A DNA stretch of 64,000 bases from Streptomyces violaceusniger (GCA_005405945.1 BJHW01000001.1:6386001-6450000); one strand, 5' to 3'; shown: positions 42,370 to 51,493, numbered from the stretch's first letter. Translations and numbers: made by a program. Notes: a model not told the origin generated them from the sequence alone.

Positions 42370-43238
42370 GTGGGATCTCTGCGCAATCCGATCGGGCCGC
42401 TTCCCTCCTCCATTTACTGGCGGCGGAGGGCCGTTGCGCTGGCCCTGCTCATCGCCATCATCCTCGTGGTCATCTGGGCCTTCGGCTGGGGTGGTTCGGG
42501 CGGTGGCGGACGTGACGAGGGCAAGGGATCGGGCGGCGGGGACCCGCGAGCACGATCACCCCGGGCCCCTCCTCCTCCGGGCCGGTCAACAGCGAACGGC
42601 CGGGCGGGCGCGATGAGTCGGACAGCGGCGGCTCGGGCTCCGGCGGCAGCGGGGGCAGCGGCGGCGGCTCGGACGACGGCGGCGCGGACGCGAGCGGCGG
42701 TGGCGCGGGCGGCGGCAGCGGCTCCGGTGGCGCGGGCGGCACGGGCGGCTCATCGGGTGGCGGCGCGGGCGGTGGCATCGGCACCGGGACCGGGCAGGGC
42801 CTGCCCGCCGGGTCGAGCCTGCCGGACTGCCGCCCCGGTGACGCGGATCTGACGGTGCGCAGCGTCAAGGACTCCAAGGTCAAGAACACCTGGGCGCCGG
42901 GGGAGAAGCCCACCTTCGAGATCGTCGTGAAGAACACCAAGTCGAGCTCCTGCAAGGTCGACTTCGGGCGCGCGGCCGCCTCGCTGACCATCACCGACGC
43001 CCACAACGCCCACGTCTGGGCCTCCGACGACTGCCCGGAGGGCAGCGCTGCCGCGCTGGTCGAGGTGCCCGGGTCCGGCCAGACCAAGCGCACCGTGGAG
43101 TGGGACCGCAAGCGCAGCGCCGAGCACTGCGCCACGCCGTCGGGCAGCGCGTCGGCCAAGCCGGGCACGTACCTGGTCGAGGTGAAGGTGGACGGGCTCG
43201 GGACGGCCAAGGTGTCGTTCGTCCTCGAGAAGGACTAA
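42370..43238 (+). CDS. Membrane-anchored protein with Gly/Ser linker and DUF4232-like domain (one frameshift)
   Basis: An N-terminal TM helix (about 21-40, AVALALLIAIILVVIWAFGW) is followed by a long Gly/Ser/Asp linker and a C-terminal extracellular beta-sandwich of about 130 residues with two Cys pairs (LPDCRPGD, SSSCKVDF, DDCPEGS, EHCATPS). The frame must shift near 42540, in GGGGACCCGCG, to join the halves, and the 869-nt span is one base short of a multiple of three. The domain resembles proteins that bind cell-surface ligands, but I cannot name a function. Confidence 0.75.
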
Positions 43239-43303
43239 GCGCTCCGCGGGAAGTGGCGCGAGGTGCGGTCGTTCATCCGCGGCTGCGTCGTGGCTGGTCC
43301 CAC

Positions 43304-43384
43304 GCGGCGGAGCCGCATATCGACACAGCCGCGGCGGAGCCGCATATCGACACAGCTGCGGCGGAGCCGCACATCGACACAGCC
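43304..43384. repeat. 27-bp tandem repeat, three copies
   Basis: GCGGCGGAGCCGCATATCGA followed by CACAGCC repeats at 43304, 43331 and 43358. Each unit contains the GCGGCtcc/GGAGCCGC dyad of the dispersed repeat family. The gap 43239-43608 contains this and no credible gene. Confidence 0.9.
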
Positions 43385-43608
43385 CCGCGCCCCTTCGGGG
43401 CGCTGCCCGAACCGTAGTGGACTTCCTCTGACCTGCCACGCCTCACCCCCGAACCGGGCGGGATCGCCTACGTCGCCGGGGAGTCGCCGCCGCGGACAGC
43501 GCGTCGAGGTCCGGCGGGCCGTCCGCGGCGAGCGGGCCCGCGCCGCCGGGGGCGGTCCGCGCCGGCGGCGGCGCGGAGGACGCACCCATGGCCCGCGGCC
43601 CCGCGGAG

Positions 43609-44715
43609 CTACACGTACCGCTCCAGGATGGACGACTCCGCCAGCCGCGACAGGCCCTCGCGGACCGAGCGCGCCCGGGCCTCGCCCACGCCGTCCACCA
43701 TCTGCAGGTCGTCCACGCTCGCGGCCAGCAGCTTCTGCAGGCCGCCGAAGTGCTCCACCAGCCGCTCGATGATGGCGCCCGGCAGCCGCGGCACCTTGGC
43801 CAGCAGCCGGAAGCCGCGCGGCGAGACCGCCGAGTCGAGCGTTTCGGGCGAGCCCGTGTACCCCAGCGCCCGGGCCACGATGGGGAGTTCGAGCAGTTCG
43901 GCGTGGGTCAGCCGGTCCAGCTCGGCGAGCGCGTCGGCCACCGTACGGGTGCGCTTGGCGGTCGGCTCGGGCACGTAGTCCCGCACCACCAGCTCACGCT
44001 CGGGCTCCACGCCCGCGATCAGCTCGTCCAGCTGGAGGGAGAGCAGCCGGCCGTCGGTGCCCAGCTCGACCACGTACTCCGCGATCTCGGTGGCGATGCG
44101 GCGGACCATCTCCAGCCGCTGCGCGACCGCGCTCACATCCCGGACGGTGACCAGGTCCTCGATCTCCAGGGCCGAGAGCGTGCCCGCGACTTCGTCGAGG
44201 CGGAGCTTGTACCGCTCCAGGGTGGCCAGCGCCTGGTTGGCGCGGGAGAGGATCGCCGCCGAGTCCTCCAGGACCCGCCGCTGACCGTCCACATACAGCG
44301 CGATCAGCCGCATCGACTGGCTGACCGAGACCACCGGGAACCCGGTCTGGATGGAGACGCGCTGCGCGGTCCGGTGCCGGGTGCCGGTCTCCTCGGTGGG
44401 GATCGCCGCGTCCGGCACCAGCTGCACCCCGGCCCGTACGATCTTGGTGATGTCCTTGTCGAGCACCAGCGCGCCGTCCAGCTTGCACAGCTCGCGCAGC
44501 CGGGTCGCGGTGAACTCGACGTCGATGACGAAGCCGCCGGTGCACAGCGACTCGACGGTCTTGTCGGTGCCGAGCACGATCAGCCCGCCGGTGTTTCCCC
44601 GGAGAACGCGCTCGAGGCCGTCGCGCAACGCCGTGCCGGGCGCGACCGCGCTCAGGGAGGCACGCATCAGACCGTCGGCCTTGCCGGGTGCCGATGCCCG
44701 GTCGCCTGCTGCCAC
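43609..44715 (-). CDS. disA: Diadenylate cyclase DisA (c-di-AMP synthase, DNA scanning)
   Basis: This 368-residue protein has the DAC domain with DGA at residues 80-82 (KLDGALVLD) and RHR at 113-115 (GTRHRTA), a central helical spine and a C-terminal helix-hairpin-helix (LPGAIIERLVEHFGGLQKLL, VDGVGEARARSV). It makes c-di-AMP from two ATP and scans DNA. GTG 44715 follows GGAGGAG. A -10 TAGACT lies at 44814-44819 (minus strand), giving its own promoter although radA lies upstream on the same strand. Confidence 0.95.
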   Translation of the reverse strand: MAAGDRASAPGKADGLMRASLSAVAPGTALRDGLERVLRGNTGGLIVLGTDKTVESLCTGGFVIDVEFTATRLRELCKLDGALVLDKDITKIVRAGVQLVPDAAIPTEETGTRHRTAQRVSIQTGFPVVSVSQSMRLIALYVDGQRRVLEDSAAILSRANQALATLERYKLRLDEVAGTLSALEIEDLVTVRDVSAVAQRLEMVRRIATEIAEYVVELGTDGRLLSLQLDELIAGVEPERELVVRDYVPEPTAKRTRTVADALAELDRLTHAELLELPIVARALGYTGSPETLDSAVSPRGFRLLAKVPRLPGAIIERLVEHFGGLQKLLAASVDDLQMVDGVGEARARSVREGLSRLAESSILERYV

Positions 44716-44813
44716 TGCACTCCTCCGTCGCAAGGTCTGTCGGTGCCACGAGTCGCCCTGCCCTGCCGATGCGCGAGGCCACGTATGGGCGAGACCAGGG
44801 CAAAGTCTACCGG

Positions 44814-44819
44814 CGGCCA
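44814..44819 (-). promoter_or_regulatory. -10 box of disA
   Basis: TAGACT on the minus strand, about 100 nt before the disA start. No good -35 is seen. The radA-disA gap (44716-45037, 322 bp) holds this, a CGGCTCGCCGACCCCCGC direct repeat and the copied radA end, but no gene. Confidence 0.45.
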
Positions 44820-45003
44820 CCGGCCCCCCGTGGGGTCTCCCGGCGTACGACCGTGGGCACGGAGCGGAGCGCGACTCCCGCCGGTCCGCGCGCCACCCGG
44901 CTCGCCGACCCCCGCTCCCCGGCTCGCCGACCCCCGCCGTACGCCCTCACCAGCGCACTCGGCCACGCATCCGCCACCGCCCCGGTGACGCCTCGCCCAC
45001 CAT

Positions 45004-45071
45004 GTCAACCCCGGTCGTCCGCCTCCCCCGCGCCTTGTCAGCCCTGGTCGTCCGCCTCCACCCGCGCCTTC
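45004..45071 (-). repeat. 33-bp tandem duplication of the radA 3' end with stop codon
   Basis: The last 33 bp of radA, from codons for KARVEADDQ to the stop, are repeated directly downstream with few changes. The TGA at 45038-45040 recurs at 45005-45007. Confidence 0.92.
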
Positions 45072-46462
45072 TCGCCCCGCTCCCGGCGCCGGGGCAGCAT
45101 CCGCAGCGCGTCCCCGATGTCCGCCACCTCCAGCACCCGCATCCCGTCCGGGATCCGGCCCGGGTCGCCCGGCACCAGGGCGTGGGTGAAGCCGAGCCGG
45201 GCGGCCTCCGCCAGCCGCCGCTGCACCCCGGTGACCCGCCTGACCTCGCCCGCGAGCCCCACCTCGCCGATCGCCACCAGGTTCTTGGGCAGCGGGGTGT
45301 CACTGGCGGCGCTGGCCAGCGCGAGCGCCACGGCGAGGTCGGCGGCGGGCTCGGACAGCTTCACCCCGCCCACCGTGGCGCTGTAGATGTCCCGCTTGCC
45401 CAGCGCGCTGATCCGGCCGCGCTGCTCCAGCACGGCGAGCATCATCGAGACCCGGGAGGTCTCCAGACCGGAGGTGGTGCGGCGGGGCGAGGGGATCTGG
45501 GAGTCCACGGTGAGCGCCTGCACCTCGGCCACCAGCGGCCGGCGGCCCTCCAGGGTGACCGTCAGACACGTGCCAGGCACCGGCTCGTCGCGGCGGGTGA
45601 GGAACAGCCCGGAGGGGTCGGCGAGCCCGGTGATGCCCTCGTCGTGCAGCTCGAAGCAGCCGACCTCGTCCGTCGCCCCGTAGCGGTTCTTCACCCCACG
45701 GACCAGCCGCAGCCGGGCGTGCCGGTCGCCCTCGAAGTGCAGCACGACATCGACCAGATGCTCCAGCAGCCGGGGCCCGGCGATGGCGCCGTCCTTGGTG
45801 ACGTGGCCCACCAGCAGCGTGGACATCCCGCGCTCCTTGGACGCGCGGATGAGCGCCCCGGCCACCTCGCGCACCTGCGCCATCCCGCCCGGCGCGCCGT
45901 CGATCTCGGGCGAGGCGACGGTCTGCACCGAGTCCAGGACGAGCAGCGAGGGCTTGACCGAGTCCAGATGGCCGAGGACCGCGGAGAGGTCGGTCTCGGC
46001 GGCGAGGTAGAGGTGCTCGCTCAGCGCGCCGATGCGGTCGGCGCGCAGCCGTACCTGACTCGCCGACTCCTCACCGGTGATGTAGAGCGTGCGGTGCTCC
46101 TCTGAGGCGGCCTTGGCCGCCACGTCCAGCAGCAGCGTGGACTTGCCGACCCCGGGCTCCCCGGCGAGCAGCACGACCGCGCCCGGGACCAGCCCGCCGC
46201 CGAGCACCCGGTCCAGCTCGTCCACGCCCGTGCCCCGCGCGGTGGCCTGGCGGCCGTCCACCTGGCCGATGGGCAGGGCGGCCGAGGTGACCCGGCCGGG
46301 TGTGGTGGTGCGCACCGCGGGCGCCCCGTACTCCTCGACGGTGCCCCACGCTTGGCACTCCGGGCAGCGGCCGAGCCACTTGGCGGTGGTCCAGCCGCAC
46401 TCCGTACAGCGGTAGGAGGGCCGGTCCTTGGCGGATGAGCGGGAGGAGCTACGGGCAGCCAT
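45038..46462 (-). CDS. radA: DNA repair protein RadA
   Basis: This 474-residue RecA-like helicase has an N-terminal zinc finger (CTECGWTTAKWLGRCPEC), Walker A GEPGVGKST, Walker B LLVLDSVQT, the RadA motif KNRYG and a C-terminal Lon-like domain ending near LRMLPRRRERG. It promotes branch migration in recombination. DisA and RadA are functionally paired in other bacteria (RadA restrains DisA) and are neighbours here. The ATG at 46462 has a leaderless-type promoter. Confidence 0.95.
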   Translation of the reverse strand: MAARSSSRSSAKDRPSYRCTECGWTTAKWLGRCPECQAWGTVEEYGAPAVRTTTPGRVTSAALPIGQVDGRQATARGTGVDELDRVLGGGLVPGAVVLLAGEPGVGKSTLLLDVAAKAASEEHRTLYITGEESASQVRLRADRIGALSEHLYLAAETDLSAVLGHLDSVKPSLLVLDSVQTVASPEIDGAPGGMAQVREVAGALIRASKERGMSTLLVGHVTKDGAIAGPRLLEHLVDVVLHFEGDRHARLRLVRGVKNRYGATDEVGCFELHDEGITGLADPSGLFLTRRDEPVPGTCLTVTLEGRRPLVAEVQALTVDSQIPSPRRTTSGLETSRVSMMLAVLEQRGRISALGKRDIYSATVGGVKLSEPAADLAVALALASAASDTPLPKNLVAIGEVGLAGEVRRVTGVQRRLAEAARLGFTHALVPGDPGRIPDGMRVLEVADIGDALRMLPRRRERGEKARVEADDQG

Positions 46463-46468
46463 GCCGTA

Positions 46469-46474
46469 ACGCTA
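46469..46474 (-). promoter_or_regulatory. -10 box for leaderless radA transcript
   Basis: TAGCGT then TACGGC then ATG on the minus strand; 6-nt spacing. Confidence 0.6.
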
Positions 46475-46637
46475 GCGTCGGCCACCGACAGAGCCGAACC
46501 GCGCCCGGCGCATATCGGGCCGGGCGCATATCAGGTTGTGGCCACCGGAGGGGGACACCTGTCCCCTTATGAGGGAGATGGTCACCCGTAAGGGTTAAAA
46601 CAGCCCAAGTGGCGCGAGGAAGTCTGCATCATCCGCC

Positions 46638-46643
46638 TACCGT
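46638..46643 (+). promoter_or_regulatory. -10 box for leaderless sigma-like/BACON transcript
   Basis: TACCGT then CGCCGG then GTG at 46650; 6-nt spacing. It is divergent from radA. Confidence 0.6.
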
Positions 46644-46649
46644 CGCCGG

Positions 46650-48365
46650 GTGATGAGCAGCAGGTCCGAGCACTCGACACAGACCACCGGCGCACAGCGG
46701 GCGCGGCGCCGTGCGCCCCGCTCCACCACGACCCGCCCCCAGCGGCCTCCGGAACGCTACGAGCCGTATCTGGACGGCCTGTTCACGTACTGCCTGTCCG
46801 CCCTGTGCGAGCACGACGCCGCGGCCGTCGCGGTGGGCGACGTACTGGCCGTGGCCGAGCGCCGCATCGGCCGGGGGCGCGGCCGGGCCACCGCGGAGGG
46901 CGAGCTGTCCCGCCCCTGGCTGTACGCGGTCGCCCGCTGGGCCTGTCTGCGCAAGCTGGCCGAGCGCCGCGGCCGTACGGGGACGGACACCCCGGGCGAC
47001 GGCGCCGGGGCCGAGCTGCCCGAGCCCATCGCGGCCCAGCGCCGCCGCGAACTCGCCGCGCTGGCCTGGCCGGAGGCCGCCGGGACCTCCGCCGAGCAGC
47101 GCGAGGCGCTCGAACTCGCGGTGCGCCACCGGCTGGGCCCCTCCGAGGTGGCCGCCGTGCTCGGCAAGGACCAGGAGGAGACCCGCGCCCTGCTCTCCAG
47201 CGCCGCCTGCGAGGTGGAGCGGACCCGCGCCGCGCTCGCCGTCGTCGAGCTCGGCCACTGCCCGGTGGTCGCGCGGCTCGCGGGCGACACCCAGGTACTG
47301 CTCTCCGCCGCGCTCCGTCGTGAGCTGGTGCGCCATGTGGACGACTGCCGCGAGTGCCGCCGCATGGCCGAGCGCGCCACTGCCGACGGACCCTGGCCCG
47401 GTACGGCGGCCGCGCCCGCCGCGCTGCCGGTGGTGGAGGCCCCCCGCGCGGCCGTGCACGCCGCGCTGCTGTCCGCGCTGGGCGGACGGCCCGCCCGCGC
47501 GGGCGCCGGGCCGCGGTTCGACCGGCGCGGCTTTCCGCTGGAGCCCCAGGACCGGGCCGCCCGCCGCAGCCGGATGCGCAGCCGCGTGATGACCACGACG
47601 GTGGTCGCCACGGTGGTGGCGGCCCCGGTGCTCGCCCTGTGGGCCGCCTACCGGGGCGCCCCGCTCGCCGGTGACGAGCGCGACACGGAATCGGTGGCGG
47701 CCGCCGACGCGGACGGCGCGGACCAGGCCCCGGCCGGTCAGGACCGGCCCGCCCGGCGCTCGTACGAGCAGACCGGCGGCGCGCGGGACCGTTCCGGCAC
47801 GCGGTTGGGCTCCGGGCCGCGCAGTGCCAAGGCGGGCCGTGGGGCGTCGGATGTGTCGGTCGAGGTGATCGACGCGGACGGGACGGTGGAGCGGCCGGGG
47901 CGCGAGGGCGGCGAGGCGTCCCGCCCGGACGGCTCCCCGGCCGGTGGCGGCCGCCCCGGTGACGGCTCCGGACCCTCCCGGCCCGCCCCGGGACCGGGGC
48001 GGCTCACGGTCACGGCCCACCCCGAGGGCGATGAGACGGTCATCACCCTCACCGCCTCCGGCGGCTCACCGGTGCGCTGGTCGGCCTCCGCCGGGGCGGC
48101 CTGGCTCCAGCTGAACCACACGGCCGGGGTGCTGCGGCCCGGCGACTCCACGACCATCACGGTCTCGGTGGACCACGATCGGGAGCCGGCCGGTCACTGG
48201 AGCGCGCGGGTCTCGGTGGACCCGGCGGGCGCGGTGGTGCGGATCGAGGGCCGAGGCACGCCCCCCGAGCCCACGCCCACCCCCACGACCCCCTCCAACC
48301 AGCCAACCCCGCCCCCGGGCGACCCGTCGCCGACGCCCGTCGGTTCGCCTGCCGCGAGGCGCTGA
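46650..48365 (+). CDS. Sigma-like / zinc-anti-sigma / TM / BACON fusion membrane protein
   Basis: This 571-residue protein appears to combine an ECF sigma-like part (region 2-like, about 35-110, LFTYCLSALCEHDAAAVAVG and SRPWLYAVARWACLRKL; region 4-like, about 145-200, HRLGPSEVAAVLGKDQEET) with a ZAS-type H-x3-C-x2-C (RHVDDCRECRRM, about 230), one TM helix (about 311-335), a disordered linker and an extracellular BACON-type domain (about 450-535, ending in a Pro/Thr tail). Sigma and anti-sigma modules in one chain recall ECF groups with C-terminal membrane extensions. Release by proteolysis would be needed to act on RNA polymerase; this is inferred. GTG 46650 or ATG 46653 starts it. Confidence 0.78.
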   Translation: MMSSRSEHSTQTTGAQRARRRAPRSTTTRPQRPPERYEPYLDGLFTYCLSALCEHDAAAVAVGDVLAVAERRIGRGRGRATAEGELSRPWLYAVARWACLRKLAERRGRTGTDTPGDGAGAELPEPIAAQRRRELAALAWPEAAGTSAEQREALELAVRHRLGPSEVAAVLGKDQEETRALLSSAACEVERTRAALAVVELGHCPVVARLAGDTQVLLSAALRRELVRHVDDCRECRRMAERATADGPWPGTAAAPAALPVVEAPRAAVHAALLSALGGRPARAGAGPRFDRRGFPLEPQDRAARRSRMRSRVMTTTVVATVVAAPVLALWAAYRGAPLAGDERDTESVAAADADGADQAPAGQDRPARRSYEQTGGARDRSGTRLGSGPRSAKAGRGASDVSVEVIDADGTVERPGREGGEASRPDGSPAGGGRPGDGSGPSRPAPGPGRLTVTAHPEGDETVITLTASGGSPVRWSASAGAAWLQLNHTAGVLRPGDSTTITVSVDHDREPAGHWSARVSVDPAGAVVRIEGRGTPPEPTPTPTTPSNQPTPPPGDPSPTPVGSPAARR

Positions 48366-48414
48366 CGCGAGGCGCTGGCGCGAGGCGCTGACGCGAGGCG
48401 CTGACGCGTGGACC
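48363..48414 (+). repeat. 13-bp tandem repeat of the gene end with stop codon
   Basis: GCGAGGCGCTGAC repeats four times with a 13-bp period. Stop TGA occurs at 48363 (the real stop), 48389 and 48402; the second unit has TGG at 48376. Confidence 0.93.
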
Positions 48415-48529
48415 GGACACCTGGCAGACCCGGCCACCTGGACGGGCGGGCCCGGACACGCCAACCGGGGGTCTAGCGGGTGTCCGACGGGTCGCGGCGC
48501 CTGCGGCGGGCTGCTCCCCTCCCCGCCCC

Positions 48530-49190
48530 TTCCCGAAACCGGGGCTCCGCCCCAGACCCCGGGCCAGGGCTCCGCCCCAGACCCCGCCCCGGGGCTTCGC
48601 CCCAGACCCCCGGCCAGGGCTTCGCCCTAGGCCTCGGAACCGGGGTTGCGTCCCGGGCCTCGGAACCGGGGTTGCGTCCCGGGCCTCGGAACCGGGGTTG
48701 CGTCCCGGGCCTCGGAACCGGGGTTGCGTCCCGGGCCTCGGAACCGGGGCTGCGTCCCGGGCCCCGGCCCCGGGGCTTCGCCCTAGGCCTCGGAACCGGG
48801 GCTTCGCCCCAGACCCCGGGCCAGGGCTTCGCCCCAGACTCCGACCCGGGGCTTCGCCCCAGACCCCGGGCCAGGGCTTCGCCCGTCACCAACGTCCCCG
48901 GACAGCACACCTAGGCCTCGGAACCGGGGTTGCGTCCCGGGCCTCGGAACCGGGGCTGCGTCCCGGGCCCCGGCCCCGGGGCTTCGCCCCAGACCCCGGG
49001 CCAGGGCTTCGCCCGTCACCAACGTCCCCGGACAGCACACCTAGGCCTCGGAACCGGGGTTGCGTCCCGAGCCCCGGAACCGGGTCTGCGTCCCAGGCCC
49101 GGGCCAGGGTTGCGCCCCAGACTCATCGGGGTCCAGGGGCGGAGCCCCTGGTTACGGGAAGGGGCGGGGAGGGGAAAGCATCGAGCTCCG
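48530..49190. repeat. Composite minisatellite of hairpin modules
   Basis: The 916-bp gap 48366-49281 contains five tandem 26-bp units (CCTCGGAACCGGGGTTGCGT plus CCCGGG) at about 48637-48766, a 130-bp direct repeat (48881 and 49011 begin copies), and many snap-back modules such as GGGGCTTCGCCCC. No gene is credible. The region invites assembly error. Confidence 0.9.
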
Positions 49191-49281
49191 CCGCGTGGCC
49201 CGCCGGACACCCCGTAGACGCGCCGGGTCGTGGTGCCTGCGGCGGGCACTACGGTCCGCCCATGACATCGGCACAGCCGCG

Positions 49282-50199
49282 TCAGCCGGTCGGATCCACC
49301 GGATCGGCCGGGTCCGCCGGATCCACCGGAAAGTCCGGGTCCGCCGGATGCGGTGCCACCAGCGGTAGCGACGACGCCATGCGCCGCTCGCACAGCTCGG
49401 CCAGCCGGTCGTACCCGGCCTTGCCCATCAGCTCCGTGAGCTCCGGCCGGTAGGACCGGAACACCGGCTCCCCGGCTCCGTGCGCCGAGGTGGCCGAGGT
49501 GCACCACCAGTGCAGGTCGTGGCCGCCCGGCCCCCAGCCGCGCCGGTCGTACTCGCCGATGGTGATCCGCAGCACCCGGGTGTCGTCCGGCCGGTCGATC
49601 CAGTCGTAGGACCGGCGCACCGGCAGCTGCCAGCACACGTCCGGCTTGGTCTCCAGCGGCTCGCGCCCCTCCCGCAGCGCCAGGATGTGCAGCGCGCAGC
49701 CCGCGCCACCCGCGAAGCCGGGCCGGTTCTGGAAGATGCACGAGCCCTTGTGGCGCCGGGTCTGCCGCTCGCCGTCCTCGTCCTCCTGCACCCATCCCGA
49801 GGCGTGCCCCTCGTCGTGGAACTGCCAGATCTCCGGGGTCAGCCGGGCCATATGGCGTCCGACCCGCGCCTCGTCGTCCTCGTCGGAGAAGTGCGCGCCC
49901 AGCGTGCAGCAGCCGTCGTCGGCCCGCCCCGCCTGGATGCCCTGGCAGCCCTGGCCGAAGATGCACGTCCACCGGGAGGTCAGCCAGGTCAGATCGCATC
50001 GGAAGAGCTGCTCGTCGTCGGCCGGATCGGGGAATTCGACCCATGCACGGGCGAAGTCCAGACCGACCTCGTCCTCGGCGCTCGGGACGTCCTCGGCGTC
50101 CCCGGCGCCCTCCGCCCCGGACGCCATCGGCTCCTCGGCCGCCCACTCCAGGGCGGCCTTCCGGCGTTTGTCCTGCTTCGCCTTTTTCGTCTTTGCCAC
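49282..50199 (-). CDS. Cysteine-rich protein of unknown function
   Basis: This 305-residue protein has a basic N-terminus (KTKKAKQDKRRKA) and a core with cysteine clusters: CIFGQGCQGIQ, DDGCCTLGAHF, GSCIFQNRPG, GCALHIL and DVCWQLPV. The pattern of spaced Cys with a CC pair resembles metal- or Fe-S-binding YkgJ/DUF3109-type proteins, but the match is not certain. No signal peptide, so cytoplasmic. The C-terminus ends in Asp-Pro-Ala/Val triplets from a GGRTCC repeat. GTG 50199 has a leaderless-type promoter. Confidence 0.7.
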   Translation of the reverse strand: MAKTKKAKQDKRRKAALEWAAEEPMASGAEGAGDAEDVPSAEDEVGLDFARAWVEFPDPADDEQLFRCDLTWLTSRWTCIFGQGCQGIQAGRADDGCCTLGAHFSDEDDEARVGRHMARLTPEIWQFHDEGHASGWVQEDEDGERQTRRHKGSCIFQNRPGFAGGAGCALHILALREGREPLETKPDVCWQLPVRRSYDWIDRPDDTRVLRITIGEYDRRGWGPGGHDLHWWCTSATSAHGAGEPVFRSYRPELTELMGKAGYDRLAELCERRMASSLPLVAPHPADPDFPVDPADPADPVDPTG

Positions 50200-50205
50200 G
50201 GTGCA

Positions 50206-50211
50206 AGGGTA
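50206..50211 (-). promoter_or_regulatory. -10 box for leaderless Cys-rich gene transcript
   Basis: TACCCT then TGCACC then GTG on the minus strand; nearly identical to the nur start region. Confidence 0.6.
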
Positions 50212-50350
50212 GGCGCCTTCGGTGCGAAGCCGGAGGTGGGGACCGCACACGTCCCCGGCGCGGCTCATGCGCGAAAACGCACGCGAAAACGTACGCGAGA
50301 ACGTACGCGAGAACGCGGGGGACCTGTGCATGACACCGAGCTGGGCGCAG

Positions 50351-50356
50351 TAGCGT
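50351..50356 (+). promoter_or_regulatory. -10 box for leaderless ppx/gppA transcript
   Basis: TAGCGT ends 7 nt before the ATG at 50364; no ribosome binding site is seen. Confidence 0.55.
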
Positions 50357-50363
50357 TCACGCT

Positions 50364-51291
50364 ATGAGACTCGGTGTCCTCGACGTGGGTTCGAATACGG
50401 TTCATCTGCTCGTGATGGACGCCCACCCCGGCGCGCGCCCGCTGCCCGCGCATTCGCACAAGGCCGAGCTGCGGCTGGCCGAACTCATCGACGGGGCCGG
50501 GGCCATCGGCCCCGAGGGCGTCGACCGCCTGATCGCGGTGGTCCGGGAGGCGCTGGAGGCGGCCGAGGACAAGGGCGTCGAGGACGTCCTGCCGTTCGCG
50601 ACCTCCGCCGTCCGCGAGGCGTCCAACGCCGATGAGGTCCTGGCCCGGGTCGTCGAGGAGACCGGCGTACGGCTCCAGGTGCTCAGCGGCGCGGACGAGG
50701 CGCGGCTCACCTTCCTGGCCGCCCGCCGCTGGTTCGGCTGGTCCGCGGGGAAGCTGCTGGTCCTGGACATCGGTGGCGGTTCGCTGGAGATCGCGTACGG
50801 CATGGACGAGGAGCCCGACGCGGCGGTTTCGCTGCCGCTGGGGCCGGCCGGCTGACCGGGGCCTGGCTGCCCGGCGATCCGCCCGACCCGGCGGACGTAC
50901 GGGCCCTGCGGCGCCATGTGCGGGCCGAGATCGCCCGGAGCGTCGGCGATTTCAGCCGGCACGGGGCGCCGGACCATGTGGTGGCCACCTCCAAGACCTT
51001 CAAGCAGCTGGCCAGGATCACCGGCGCCGCGCGCTCCGCCGAGGGCTGTACGTGGAGCGGCGGCTCACCCGCCGGGCGCTGGAGGAGTGGGTTCCCAAGC
51101 TGGCCGCCATGCCCACCCGGGAGCGGGCCGAGCTGCCCGGGGTCTCCGAGGGCCGGGCCGGGCAGCTCACGGCCGGGGCGCTGGTGGCGGAGGCCGCGAT
51201 GGACCTGTTCGGCGTGGACCAGCTGGAGATCTGCCCGTGGGCGCTTCGCGAGGGCGTGATCCTCCGCCGCCTGGACCATCTGCCCACCTGA
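50364..51291 (+). CDS. Ppx/GppA exopolyphosphatase-family protein (two frameshifts)
   Basis: The N-terminal frame (MRLGVLDVGSNTVHLLVMDA, then ATSAVREASN and VLDIGGGSLEIAYG) is the actin-like ATPase core of Ppx/GppA. It breaks near 50838 (CTGGGGCCGG) and again near 51044 (GAGGGCTG); each needs one extra G to continue through LTGAWLPGDPP, then VVATSKTFKQLARI, then LYVERRLTRRALEEWV to the C-terminal LEICPWALREGVILRRLDHL. The span is two bases short of a multiple of three; the repaired protein is about 309 residues. The family hydrolyses polyphosphate or pppGpp. Its stop lies at the edge of an inverted-repeat element. Confidence 0.88.
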
Positions 51292-51408
51292 GAGCCTGTG
51301 TCATACCCCCGGCCGGGCGTGCGACGCCTGGCACGCTCCCCCAGCTACCGCTGGGAGGTGCCCCCTGACGCCGCACGCTGATCCGGCCGGGGATATGACA
51401 CAGGCTCT
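51291..51408. mobile_element. 118-bp MITE-like element with 15-bp terminal inverted repeats
   Basis: AGAGCCTGTGTCATA (51291-51305) and TATGACACAGGCTCT (51394-51408) are perfect inverted repeats. The complementarity extends inward (CCCCGGCCGG/CCGGCCGGGG, then GCGTGCG/CGCACGC). The element is flanked by TGA on both sides, compatible with a 3-bp TNA target duplication of IS5-type elements. It encodes nothing. The left TGA is the ppx/gppA stop codon. Confidence 0.8.
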
Positions 51409-51493
51409 GAGCACGGAGCGTGACCGAGGCCGGAAAGAGGCGGACGTTCCGCCGCAATGGCCGCCGCGGTTCGGTTGCGGAGAGCAGCCGCCG

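Noticed and set aside
43304..43384. CRISPR array
   Set aside because: The three 27-bp units are contiguous with no unique spacers, so it is a tandem repeat.
43435..43608. Small gene between the 27-bp repeats and disA
   Set aside because: Frames are Arg/Gly/Pro-rich without a start signal or recognisable domain.
48473..49453. Several open frames in the minisatellite region
   Set aside because: They translate the repeats into GTGVASRASEPGLRPG-like strings; composition and repetition show they are not genes.
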